Assembly: GCA_965262565.1 (NCBI GenBank)
Contig: CBDHFQ010000033.1
Span: forward strand, 310,001-374,000
Source: CBDHFQ01 sp965262565
GTDB lineage: Bacteria > Bacteroidota > Bacteroidia > J057
Direction: 5' to 3'
Length of the DNA stretch: 64,000 nt
A program made the position numbers and the translations under genes. Below the pieces are notes generated by a model. It searched no databases. It was not told the origin of the DNA and saw nothing but the letters and a program-made list of their open reading frames with translations. Shown piece after piece: positions 34,726 through 40,989 of the stretch (positions within the stretch are counted from its first letter, which is position 1; each line of letters begins with the position of its first letter).

Positions 34726-35697
34726 ATGCGCTTATCCATATTCATTTATGTGCTGATTTTTTGTTGGCCAATGTTACAAGTAATTGATCAAGAACATGTA
34801 CATTCACTCTCACCGTCTCCTCTTCAGGAAAATCCTATGATACGGATTCAGGGCGGTACATTTAAGATGGGCGATCATCAAGGGGTAGGAGGGAAGGATG
34901 AGCGACCTATTCATTCGCTAACAATACAAGATTTCTATGTGAGCAAGTATGAAGTGAGTGTAAGGGAATTCCATGAATTTTCCTTGGATACTAATTATTC
35001 TACTGATGCAGATAAGTTAGGCGGATCAACATTCTGGAATGGAGAAGATTGGATAGGGAAAGAGGACGTCAATTGGGCATGTGATGCATTAGGGGAGAAG
35101 AGAAGCTCAGATACCTATAACCATCCGGTAGTACATGTAAGCTGGAACGATGCAGTAGCTTATTGCAATTGGCGGAGTAAAAAAGAAGGATTGGCTCAAG
35201 TATATAGGATGGAAGGGAATTCCACGACCACTATCCGAAAGGCGAATGGATATAGGCTACCTACAGAAGCCGAATGGGAATATGCAGCACGATCGGGAGG
35301 AAATGAACGAATGTATATATGGGGGGAAGAGGTACCAATGGGCAATGTCGCTGATCAGGATTTCCATTCAATTGAAGAAGGCCCCTATTGGGAAACATAT
35401 AAAGATGGATATATCTATACCGCTCCTGTTGATGCATTTGAGCAAGGAGAATTAGGCTTACATCAACTAATCGGGAATGTGTGGGAGTGGTGTGGAGATT
35501 GGTACGGAGCGGATTATTATGCTGTCAGTGCCAATGAGGTTTCACCTGGCGGACCTGAGGTGGGGACTTTTCGAGTGATCAGAGGAGGTGCTTTTAGCAG
35601 TGAACCTATTGATTGCCGGATAGCTGGAAGGACTTATGCTTATACGGACAGTCGATTTAATGTGGTGGGCTTTCGATTAGCGAGGAATGGGGAGTGA
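34726..35697 (+). CDS. Secreted SUMF1/formylglycine-generating-enzyme-like domain protein
   Basis: The 323-residue protein has a signal peptide-like start (MRLSIFIYVLIFCWPMLQVI) and then a complete SUMF1-type fold: MIRIQGGTFKMGDHQGVGGK, YVSKYEVSVREFHEF, HPVVHVSWNDAVAYCNWRSK, GYRLPTEAEWEYAARSGG, LIGNVWEWCGDWYGADYY and VIRGGAFSSEPIDCRIAGR. True sulfatase-activating enzymes carry a pair of active-site cysteines in the last motif (GGSxxCxxxxC); here the first position is serine. It is therefore more likely one of the many SUMF1-fold proteins with another role, such as glycan or surface binding. A sulfatase gene lies 13 kb away (48256), with no sign of linkage. Confidence 0.82.
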   Translation: MRLSIFIYVLIFCWPMLQVIDQEHVHSLSPSPLQENPMIRIQGGTFKMGDHQGVGGKDERPIHSLTIQDFYVSKYEVSVREFHEFSLDTNYSTDADKLGGSTFWNGEDWIGKEDVNWACDALGEKRSSDTYNHPVVHVSWNDAVAYCNWRSKKEGLAQVYRMEGNSTTTIRKANGYRLPTEAEWEYAARSGGNERMYIWGEEVPMGNVADQDFHSIEEGPYWETYKDGYIYTAPVDAFEQGELGLHQLIGNVWEWCGDWYGADYYAVSANEVSPGGPEVGTFRVIRGGAFSSEPIDCRIAGRTYAYTDSRFNVVGFRLARNGE

Positions 35698-35724
35698 AGA
35701 CAGTGTTTTTACTCATTGAAATAG

Positions 35725-36432
35725 TTATCCCAATCCCATTTCTTGCAATGTTTTTTCCACAAATTCGACGGTTTGTCGAGTAGCTTTCGCAATATCAGAG
35801 ATAGATTTTCCTTCCTGATGTAATGTCAAAATGCGTATACCTATGTGTATACCTTCGGTAAGTCCTTCCGACCTGCCTTCTTCAAATCCCTCCGACTTAC
35901 CTTTTTCAAAGCCTTCTTCTAGTCCCTCCTCTCTGGCAGCCCCAATCAAGGTTCGTTCTGTACTCACGCTATCCCAATATTTATCATAAGTTTCCAATTC
36001 GCCTTTAGTGAAAGCGCTTTCTTGTACATGTGCTAATGCTTCAGCTATCTCAGGCACAGCCAATAAGTCTTCTGGTGCATGTTCCGTTTTTTCTTCTATT
36101 TCTGTTAAATATCGTAGCCAAAGTACTTGAAGTTTTTTATCGCTCCATTTTTGTGCTTTGAATTTGGGCAGTTCCACAAAAATTAATTCCAATCCTTCGA
36201 TGTGCTTCCCTGTGAGTTCGTGGTGGATCATCGCATAATGATGATAATATAAGTCAGTGTTGGGTTCAAACATGGCATTCACTAAACTCAGCGCATAGAC
36301 AGGTTGGATACCTTTATATTCACGGCCCGGGGCTAAAGAAAGCAGTGCATTTAGGAAACTCCTCAATAAGTGGGGGTGTTCTCCAAACACTTTTTTAAAT
36401 GTAAGGTCATTTTTAGGATCGAGATATCGCAT
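35725..36432 (-). CDS. Rpn/PD-(D/E)XK transposase-like protein lacking the nuclease core
   Basis: From the ATG at 36432 the protein has 235 residues. The start (YLDPKNDLTFKKVFGEHPHL, LRSFLNALL) and the later part (IQPVYALSLVNAMFEPNTDL, LIFVELPKFKAQKW, and the C-terminal repeats EEGFEKGKSEGFEEGRSEGL) are typical of the Rpn/PDDEXK transposase family. Between LNALLSLAP and GIQPVYALSL, intact members have some 60-70 residues containing the catalytic D...ExQ strands; these are absent, with the frame kept. The protein is therefore probably inactive as a nuclease. An earlier ATG at 36468 adds 12 residues unlike the family. It is a lone minus-strand gene. Confidence 0.78.
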   Translation of the reverse strand: MRYLDPKNDLTFKKVFGEHPHLLRSFLNALLSLAPGREYKGIQPVYALSLVNAMFEPNTDLYYHHYAMIHHELTGKHIEGLELIFVELPKFKAQKWSDKKLQVLWLRYLTEIEEKTEHAPEDLLAVPEIAEALAHVQESAFTKGELETYDKYWDSVSTERTLIGAAREEGLEEGFEKGKSEGFEEGRSEGLTEGIHIGIRILTLHQEGKSISDIAKATRQTVEFVEKTLQEMGLG

Positions 36433-36959
36433 ACATGTAACACTATTCCCATTGGTATTAGGGACCATTAAAATTAAGCTTTCATTCCATGAGATGAAAA
36501 TAGCTCTATGGGAAAATGGTGAATGGAGGTAGCATTATATCAGCAGGAAAATCTCAAACATAAAAGCTCAGAGACAGGAAAAAGCTGGTGGGAGGCTGAT
36601 CCGGGAGGAATTGACTAACATAGTATAGGGTGTTCATGTAATTAGAGAATGATTGATCCTGGCGGGATCGAATATATTAGCAAATGGTGTTCGTGTAAGG
36701 GGAAAGTCTCCGAAAAAGGATGGTAGAGGGATAATGCTGGCAAAGTTGGCGAAGGGGGCTGGAGGAGGTAGTCTGGATTGGAGGGAAGGATAGCGCTAAG
36801 ACCGAGCCGATAGGTGAGTCCGAAAGCACCCGGTCAGCTGATGGAGGTACGACCTTCAGCTGACGCCCCAAATAAACGAAATGATGAATATGGTTGGGGG
36901 TGTTATTCAATGCATTGTTCACGGGATTTGACAATTTATAGGAGAAAAAAGATCAGGTG
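36433..36959. other. Intergenic region with a GC-rich, hairpin-rich segment
   Basis: From about 36680 to 36890 the sequence is markedly richer in G and purines than its surroundings. It contains GACCG (36800-36804) pairing with CGGTC (36831-36835) around an inner GGTG/CACC stem, and a second hairpin GTCAGCTGA (36833-36841) with TCAGCTGAC (36856-36864) enclosing AGGT/ACCT. A minus-strand 85-codon frame covers it but has no recognisable protein features. It may encode a structured RNA or be a mobile-element relic. I cannot decide from sequence alone. Confidence 0.35.
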
Positions 36960-36998
36960 AAATAAAAAAACAGGGTTCTCGCCTAACGAAAACCCTGT
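36960..36998 (-). terminator. Rho-independent terminator of the prohibitin-like gene
   Basis: On the minus strand ACAGGGTT and AACCCTGT arms (plus-strand 36970-36977 and 36991-36998) form an 8-base stem followed by seven T residues. It lies about 80 bases after the stop at 37078 and has no competing gene nearby. Confidence 0.8.
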
Positions 36999-37077
36999 GC
37001 TGTTTCTTGCTATCTCATATCTTAAGCGGTATAAGTGGGAGACAGATCTTTTACAGGCGGCCTAAGTGATAACTCTC

Positions 37078-37899
37078 TTAATTGTTCCCTAGAATCAAGG
37101 GCAATCCACTATCTCCGCTTCCTATTACAATAACTTTAGAATTATCGGACTTAGCTAAGTCGATGGTCGCCTGAATTCCTTTTTCCTGAAGGATTTTATC
37201 TGTCAAACTCGCGCTCAAAATACGGTTAGCTTCTGCTTTTGCTTGCGCTTCGATACGAATACGTTCTGATTCTTTTTTCTGGCGTTCAATCTCGAAGTCA
37301 ATTTTATCTGCCTGCTCTTTGGCTTTAAGCTTATCTTGTATTGCCAATTTAATCTGCTCGGGTAGATCAATATTTCTCAATAAAGCGGATTCGAGAATGA
37401 TGTGTTTTTCCGCCAGGCTCTTACTTAAGTCGTCTTGAATATTTTGCTCAATTTCCTCTCGTTTGTTCCTATATAATTCTTCAGGGGTATATCGTCCTAT
37501 GATCCTTCTGACTGTGGCACGCGAAAGGTCCTCAATAATGGTTCTTTTATATTCTTTTCCGATTTCTTCATGTAGATATCCGATTTTCTCAGGCATAGGT
37601 CTGAAACGTACAGATACATCAATTTTGATATTCAATCCATCTGAGGATAACACACTCATCTCTTCTTCTTTCTTCTGTTCCCTCACATCATAGGTAATCA
37701 TAGAGTTCCAGGGAGCAATAACATGAAATCCCTGGGTAAATGGCTTGCTGGACTTATCTAATCCTCCTCCAAACTTTCGGAAGATCACCCCTCTTTCTCC
37801 TGCATCTATGGTTACAAAAGCTCCAGAACTGATGAGAACGAGTAATAAAAAGCCGAAAAAGATCAATCCGGCAGTAGTGATAACTCTTGATTTATTCAT
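37078..37899 (-). CDS. Prohibitin-family (SPFH/Band 7) membrane protein
   Basis: The 273-residue protein has one N-terminal membrane helix (about 8-28, TTAGLIFFGFLLLVLISSGA), an SPFH domain (about 30-190, with FVTIDAGERGVIFRKFGGGL, APWNSMITYDVREQKKEEEM and SSDGLNIKIDVSVRFRPMPE) and a C-terminal coiled coil (about 190-235). This matches prohibitin and HflK/C-like proteins, which form ring assemblies on the membrane, often as chaperones or protease regulators. It is monocistronic, with its own terminator at 36960. No NfeD or FtsH gene is adjacent to narrow the role. Confidence 0.9.
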   Translation of the reverse strand: MNKSRVITTAGLIFFGFLLLVLISSGAFVTIDAGERGVIFRKFGGGLDKSSKPFTQGFHVIAPWNSMITYDVREQKKEEEMSVLSSDGLNIKIDVSVRFRPMPEKIGYLHEEIGKEYKRTIIEDLSRATVRRIIGRYTPEELYRNKREEIEQNIQDDLSKSLAEKHIILESALLRNIDLPEQIKLAIQDKLKAKEQADKIDFEIERQKKESERIRIEAQAKAEANRILSASLTDKILQEKGIQATIDLAKSDNSKVIVIGSGDSGLPLILGNN

Positions 37900-38120
37900 G
37901 TTGATTTAAAAATAAATTTATTGTATTGATAATCAGCAACTCTAGCTTTATAAAAATGCAAAAAAATACCCACAATTGAAAATGATAAAAGATGGCTAAA
38001 GTATACTTTTCATAGTAACACTTTAAAGACTAAAATAGTGATAGCTATGTTACGGATAAGTTGAAATAATTAACAGATAGATATTGATTTCTGGAATTTA
38101 AGGTATGAATACTACTCGTC

Positions 38121-39344
38121 TCAAACTTTCAAACCAAATCTTTCTTCGGCCATATTGGCTATTTCTTCCCCTATAGCTAAACCTGCGGTAGCTGCTGGAG
38201 AGGGAGCATTGAGTACGTGTATGGCTTTATCTTTATGGACAATGTGGAAATCCTCTATCATTTCTCCATTGCGTCCTAAGGCCATCGCTCGAACTCCTGA
38301 TCTTCCTACGGTCAATTCTTTCAAACTCAAATCGGGAATAAGTCTTCTGACCTGTTGCAGGAATAATCGTTTGGAAAAAGCTCTTCTATATTCATCTAAT
38401 CCGAATCGCCAGTGTTTAGCAAACAATTTCCAGGTACCTATAAATCCCAACGCTTCTCTAGTATCTCTCCAATTGACATCTGTCTTGCCATAGCCTTCCC
38501 TTTTGAAAGTAAATACTGCATTGGGGCCGCATTCTATTCCTCCATGAATCATACGTGTAAAATGAACTCCTAAAAAGGGAAAGGCTGGATTAGGAATGGG
38601 ATAAATGAGGTGTTTTACTTTGTGCTGAGCCGCTTCGGTCAGTTCGTAATAGTCGCCTCTGAATCCTACAATTCTGGCTTCATTATCAGCTCCATCCATG
38701 TCTGCCAGGCGATCTGAATGCAAACCGCCACAAAAAATAACCTGTTTGCCCAGATAATCTCCTTGATTAGTGTGAACGATGACTTCTTCAGATGATCTTG
38801 AGATTTGTATTACATGATGATTTAAGGCGATGTGGCTTTCTGATTGCATGCCTTGAAGCAATTCAGCCAGTTTACGCACTACTGCCGGGAAGTCGATAAT
38901 GCCTGTACAGGGAACGTGAATTCCCGCTATGGCTGCACAATAAGGTTCAATTTCTCTGACCTGTTCTCCGGAAATTTTTTCAATCCCTTCTATCCCATTT
39001 TGTAGGCCGCGATCGAAAATCTTTTCCATAAACGGCAATTCATCCTCTCTGGTAGCTACTACTACCTTTCCACATACATCGTGAGGAATATTATGTAAAC
39101 GGGAAAAAGCCACTAACTCTCTTCTACCCTCCACACAATTTTTTGCCTTATAGGAACCGGGTTTGTAATATAAACCACTATGTATTACTCCTGAATTATG
39201 ACCGGTTTGATGGGCGGCGAGGGTAGCTTCTTTCTCTAATACAATCAACTTCAAAGAAGGATTTCTCAATTGTAATTTGTAGGCGGTACTTAGTCCCACC
39301 ATTCCACCACCTACAATGATGATATCATATCGCTGTCTTTCCAC
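38121..39344 (-). CDS. lhgO: L-2-hydroxyglutarate oxidase
   Basis: The 407-residue protein is a flavin-dependent oxidoreductase of the DAO family. It has the FAD dinucleotide motif at the N-terminus (YDIIIVGGGMVGLSTAYKLQ), the LhgO-type segment AAHQTGHNSGVIHSGLYYKP and a C-terminal HVLNAPSPAATAGLAIGEEI that closes the FAD site. It oxidises L-2-hydroxyglutarate, a side product of central metabolism, to 2-oxoglutarate, passing electrons to the membrane quinone pool or oxygen. Length and motif order match LhgO/YgaF. It is divergent from the ribosomal operon and has a TATATTTG promoter element 26 bases upstream of its start. Confidence 0.9.
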   Translation of the reverse strand: MERQRYDIIIVGGGMVGLSTAYKLQLRNPSLKLIVLEKEATLAAHQTGHNSGVIHSGLYYKPGSYKAKNCVEGRRELVAFSRLHNIPHDVCGKVVVATREDELPFMEKIFDRGLQNGIEGIEKISGEQVREIEPYCAAIAGIHVPCTGIIDFPAVVRKLAELLQGMQSESHIALNHHVIQISRSSEEVIVHTNQGDYLGKQVIFCGGLHSDRLADMDGADNEARIVGFRGDYYELTEAAQHKVKHLIYPIPNPAFPFLGVHFTRMIHGGIECGPNAVFTFKREGYGKTDVNWRDTREALGFIGTWKLFAKHWRFGLDEYRRAFSKRLFLQQVRRLIPDLSLKELTVGRSGVRAMALGRNGEMIEDFHIVHKDKAIHVLNAPSPAATAGLAIGEEIANMAEERFGLKV

Positions 39345-39369
39345 AATTCTTTTGGGTTAGGGTGATCGT

Positions 39370-39404
39370 CAAATATACAATCTACTTCCGTAATTGGTAC
39401 AAAA
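39370..39404 (-). promoter_or_regulatory. Predicted promoter of lhgO
   Basis: On the minus strand TATATTTG (39377-39370) matches the Bacteroidota -7 consensus TAnnTTTG exactly. A TTTTG -33-like element lies at 39404-39400, 22 bases upstream, slightly longer than usual. Transcription would start near 39363, giving a leader of about 18 bases. Confidence 0.6.
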
Positions 39405-39420
39405 GTTTTGGGAAAGATTA

Positions 39421-39450
39421 TTGGATTATCCTGAAAAAGCCCTACCTTTG
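39421..39450 (+). promoter_or_regulatory. Predicted promoter of rpsF-rpsR-rplI
   Basis: TTG (39421-39423) and TACCTTTG (39443-39450) are separated by 19 bases, which fits the Bacteroidota -33/-7 promoter arrangement (TTTG, TAnnTTTG). Initiation near 39457 leaves a leader of only about 17 bases, too short for the S6:S18-binding leader RNA known from other bacteria. Confidence 0.7.
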
Positions 39451-39473
39451 TAATCCGTTTTACTGAGGCTGAG

Positions 39474-39848
39474 ATGGATATAAAACCAAAAACATTTTTA
39501 AACGAATACGAAACCACTTTTATCATAGCTCCTGAATTGACGACAGAAGAGCAGCGTGCAAAAGTGGACAAGTTTGTGAATCTCATCAAAGAAGATGGTG
39601 GTACGATTCACAATATTGAGCATTGGGGTGTTAGAAAACTTGCTTATCCCATTAAGAAGCGAACTAATGGATACTATGCTTATATAGAATTCAGAGGTAG
39701 TACCGAGTTTATCGACCGTTTGGAACAGGCATATAAATACGACGAAGGGATCATTCGTTATTTGACTGTTAAGTTGGATAAATTTGCGCTGGAGTTTAAT
39801 GAAAAAAGGCGTGCTCAAGGATTTGGAATGAGAAAAGACTTAAAATAG
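39474..39848 (+). CDS. rpsF: 30S ribosomal protein bS6
   Basis: The 124-residue protein matches bS6: NEYETTFIIAPELTTEEQRA, the central HNIEHWGVRKLAYPIKKRTN and GYYAYIEFRGSTEFIDRLEQ followed by the RYLTVKLD strand. It binds 16S rRNA and bS18 on the small-subunit platform. It is the first gene of the rpsF-rpsR-rplI operon, with bS18 starting 10 bases after its stop. It is about 20 residues longer than the minimal family length because of a basic C-terminal tail. Confidence 0.96.
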   Translation: MDIKPKTFLNEYETTFIIAPELTTEEQRAKVDKFVNLIKEDGGTIHNIEHWGVRKLAYPIKKRTNGYYAYIEFRGSTEFIDRLEQAYKYDEGIIRYLTVKLDKFALEFNEKRRAQGFGMRKDLK

Positions 39849-39858
39849 ATATTGATAT

Positions 39859-40134
39859 ATGGCAAAAAGAGATTCAGTGATAGGGCCTACGGCGGTCAAT
39901 AAGATTAAATCACAAAGTACTCAAAAGAAATATTGTCGTTTTAAGCGCTACGGCATTAAGTACATAGACTATAAAGATCCTGATTTCTTGGTAAAATTTG
40001 TCAATGACCAAGGTAAAATTCTTCCTAGAAGATTGACAGGGACAAGTTTAAAATTCCAGCGTCGTTTATCTACCTCTATCAAGCGTGCCCGCCATCTTGC
40101 TTTATTGCCTTTTGTAACTGATAATTTAAAGTAG
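39859..40134 (+). CDS. rpsR: 30S ribosomal protein bS18
   Basis: The 91-residue protein has the bS18 signature: KKYCRFKRYGIKYIDYKDPD, FVNDQGKILPRRLTGTSLKF and QRRLSTSIKRARHLALLPFV. It forms a heterodimer with bS6 on 16S rRNA. Only one cysteine remains in the N-terminal YCRF segment, so it is a zinc-free form. It sits 10 bases after rpsF and 4 before rplI, consistent with a single transcript. Confidence 0.96.
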   Translation: MAKRDSVIGPTAVNKIKSQSTQKKYCRFKRYGIKYIDYKDPDFLVKFVNDQGKILPRRLTGTSLKFQRRLSTSIKRARHLALLPFVTDNLK

Positions 40135-40138
40135 GATT

Positions 40139-40591
40139 ATGGAAGTAATATTACTAGCTCCCGTTAGGAATCTGGGAGATAAAGACGATGTAGTTAAGGT
40201 TAAACCTGGATATGCCAGAAATTATCTGATTCCTCAGAAATTAGCTGTAATGGCTACTTCTTCTTCTAAGAAAGAAATGGAGGAAAAGAAAAGACAAGCT
40301 TCCCACAAGAGCGAGTTTATTATGGGACAGGCTCAGGGAGAAGCAGATAAGTTAAATGGACTTAATCTTGTCATTGAAACTTTAGCGGGTGATAATGGAA
40401 AGTTGTTTGGATCTATCACTGCTCTCCAGGTTTCAAATAAACTGAAAGATCTGGGATTTGATATAGATAGAAAGACGATAACTTTCGACGATATTAGAGA
40501 AACAGGAGATTATGAAGTGACCGTTCACCTTCACAAAAAAGTAAAAGCACTTATTCAGCTAGAAGTAGTTAGGAAAGAAGACAATAATTAA
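40139..40591 (+). CDS. rplI: 50S ribosomal protein bL9
   Basis: The 150-residue protein is bL9: the N-terminal domain with EVILLAPVRNLGDKDDVVKV and GYARNYLIPQKLAVMAT, the long connecting helix (about 42-75) and the C-terminal domain with GKLFGSITALQVSNKLKDLG and TGDYEVTVHLHKKVKALIQL. It binds 23S rRNA at the base of the L1 stalk. It ends the rpsF operon and is followed by a strong terminator at 40671. Confidence 0.96.
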   Translation: MEVILLAPVRNLGDKDDVVKVKPGYARNYLIPQKLAVMATSSSKKEMEEKKRQASHKSEFIMGQAQGEADKLNGLNLVIETLAGDNGKLFGSITALQVSNKLKDLGFDIDRKTITFDDIRETGDYEVTVHLHKKVKALIQLEVVRKEDNN

Positions 40592-40670
40592 TCTCAATAA
40601 GGGTTTGTAGCACTGATCCTACTTACTCTTTGAAGGGTGAAAATAAGATATACATTCGTAGGTATACTTT

Positions 40671-40700
40671 ATCGGACTTGAAAGAGTCCGATTTTTTTTT
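40671..40700 (+). terminator. Rho-independent terminator of the rpsF-rpsR-rplI operon
   Basis: ATCGGACT (40671-40678) and AGTCCGAT (40685-40692) form a perfect 8-base stem with a 6-base loop, followed by nine T residues. It lies 80 bases after the rplI stop. Confidence 0.9.
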
Positions 40701-40702
40701 AT

Positions 40703-40730
40703 AAAAAAAGACCGCGAATTTTATTCGCGG
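40703..40730 (-). terminator. Rho-independent terminator on the minus strand
   Basis: Minus-strand stem CCGCGAAT/ATTCGCGG (plus 40712-40719 and 40723-40730) with a 3-base loop, followed by seven T residues. It faces the rplI terminator and may end a small RNA or catch read-through from the coiled-coil gene. Confidence 0.75.
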
Positions 40731-40854
40731 CCCAACAGCCATGAAAACGCCCTAAAGCCTACAGAAAAATTACTTTTCTGTTTTCAATATTAAGACTTTA
40801 AAAATGATAAGAAGTCACTTTAATTCACGTGGATTTCTTAACATTCTTAATTTT
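40703..40854 (-). ncRNA. Candidate small RNA between rplI and the coiled-coil gene
   Basis: On the minus strand TTGCCA (40889-40884) and TATAAT (40866-40861) are spaced exactly 17 bases apart, which looks like a strong promoter although it follows the E. coli rather than the Bacteroidota consensus. About 150 bases downstream, CCGCGAAT-loop-ATTCGCGG (40730-40712) is followed by seven T residues (40709-40703), a strong terminator with no protein gene before it. An internal hairpin, ACAGAAAA/TTTTCTGT (40760-40780), lies between. No open frame of note exists. The coiled-coil gene upstream has its own terminator at 40922, so this unit appears separate. The coincidence of parts is suggestive only. 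Confidence 0.35.
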
Positions 40855-40921
40855 TGCGTAATTATACTGTATTTATTTCATTTTGGCAATTTTTAAAATA
40901 GACAACGTACCTTTTATTAAC

Positions 40922-40949
40922 AAAAAAATACACCTGTAAAGGTGTATTT
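40922..40949 (-). terminator. Rho-independent terminator of the coiled-coil/HhH gene
   Basis: On the minus strand a perfect 10-base stem AAATACACCT/AGGTGTATTT (plus 40926-40935 and 40940-40949) with a 4-base loop runs into a T-run. It lies about 40 bases after the stop at 40990. Confidence 0.82.
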
Positions 40950-40989
40950 CTATACGATCTTAAAAATTCTTACAGCATCATGAAATCAT

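Noticed and set aside
36800..36835. Resemblance to group II intron domain V (GAGCC...GAAA...GGTC)
   Set aside because: The stem pairing does not match the domain V layout and no reverse transcriptase or other intron domain is nearby.
36677..36934. 85-codon minus-strand frame over the GC-rich island
   Set aside because: Rich in P, S and T with no domain, signal or helix pattern, and it coincides with the hairpins; more likely a chance frame over structured DNA.
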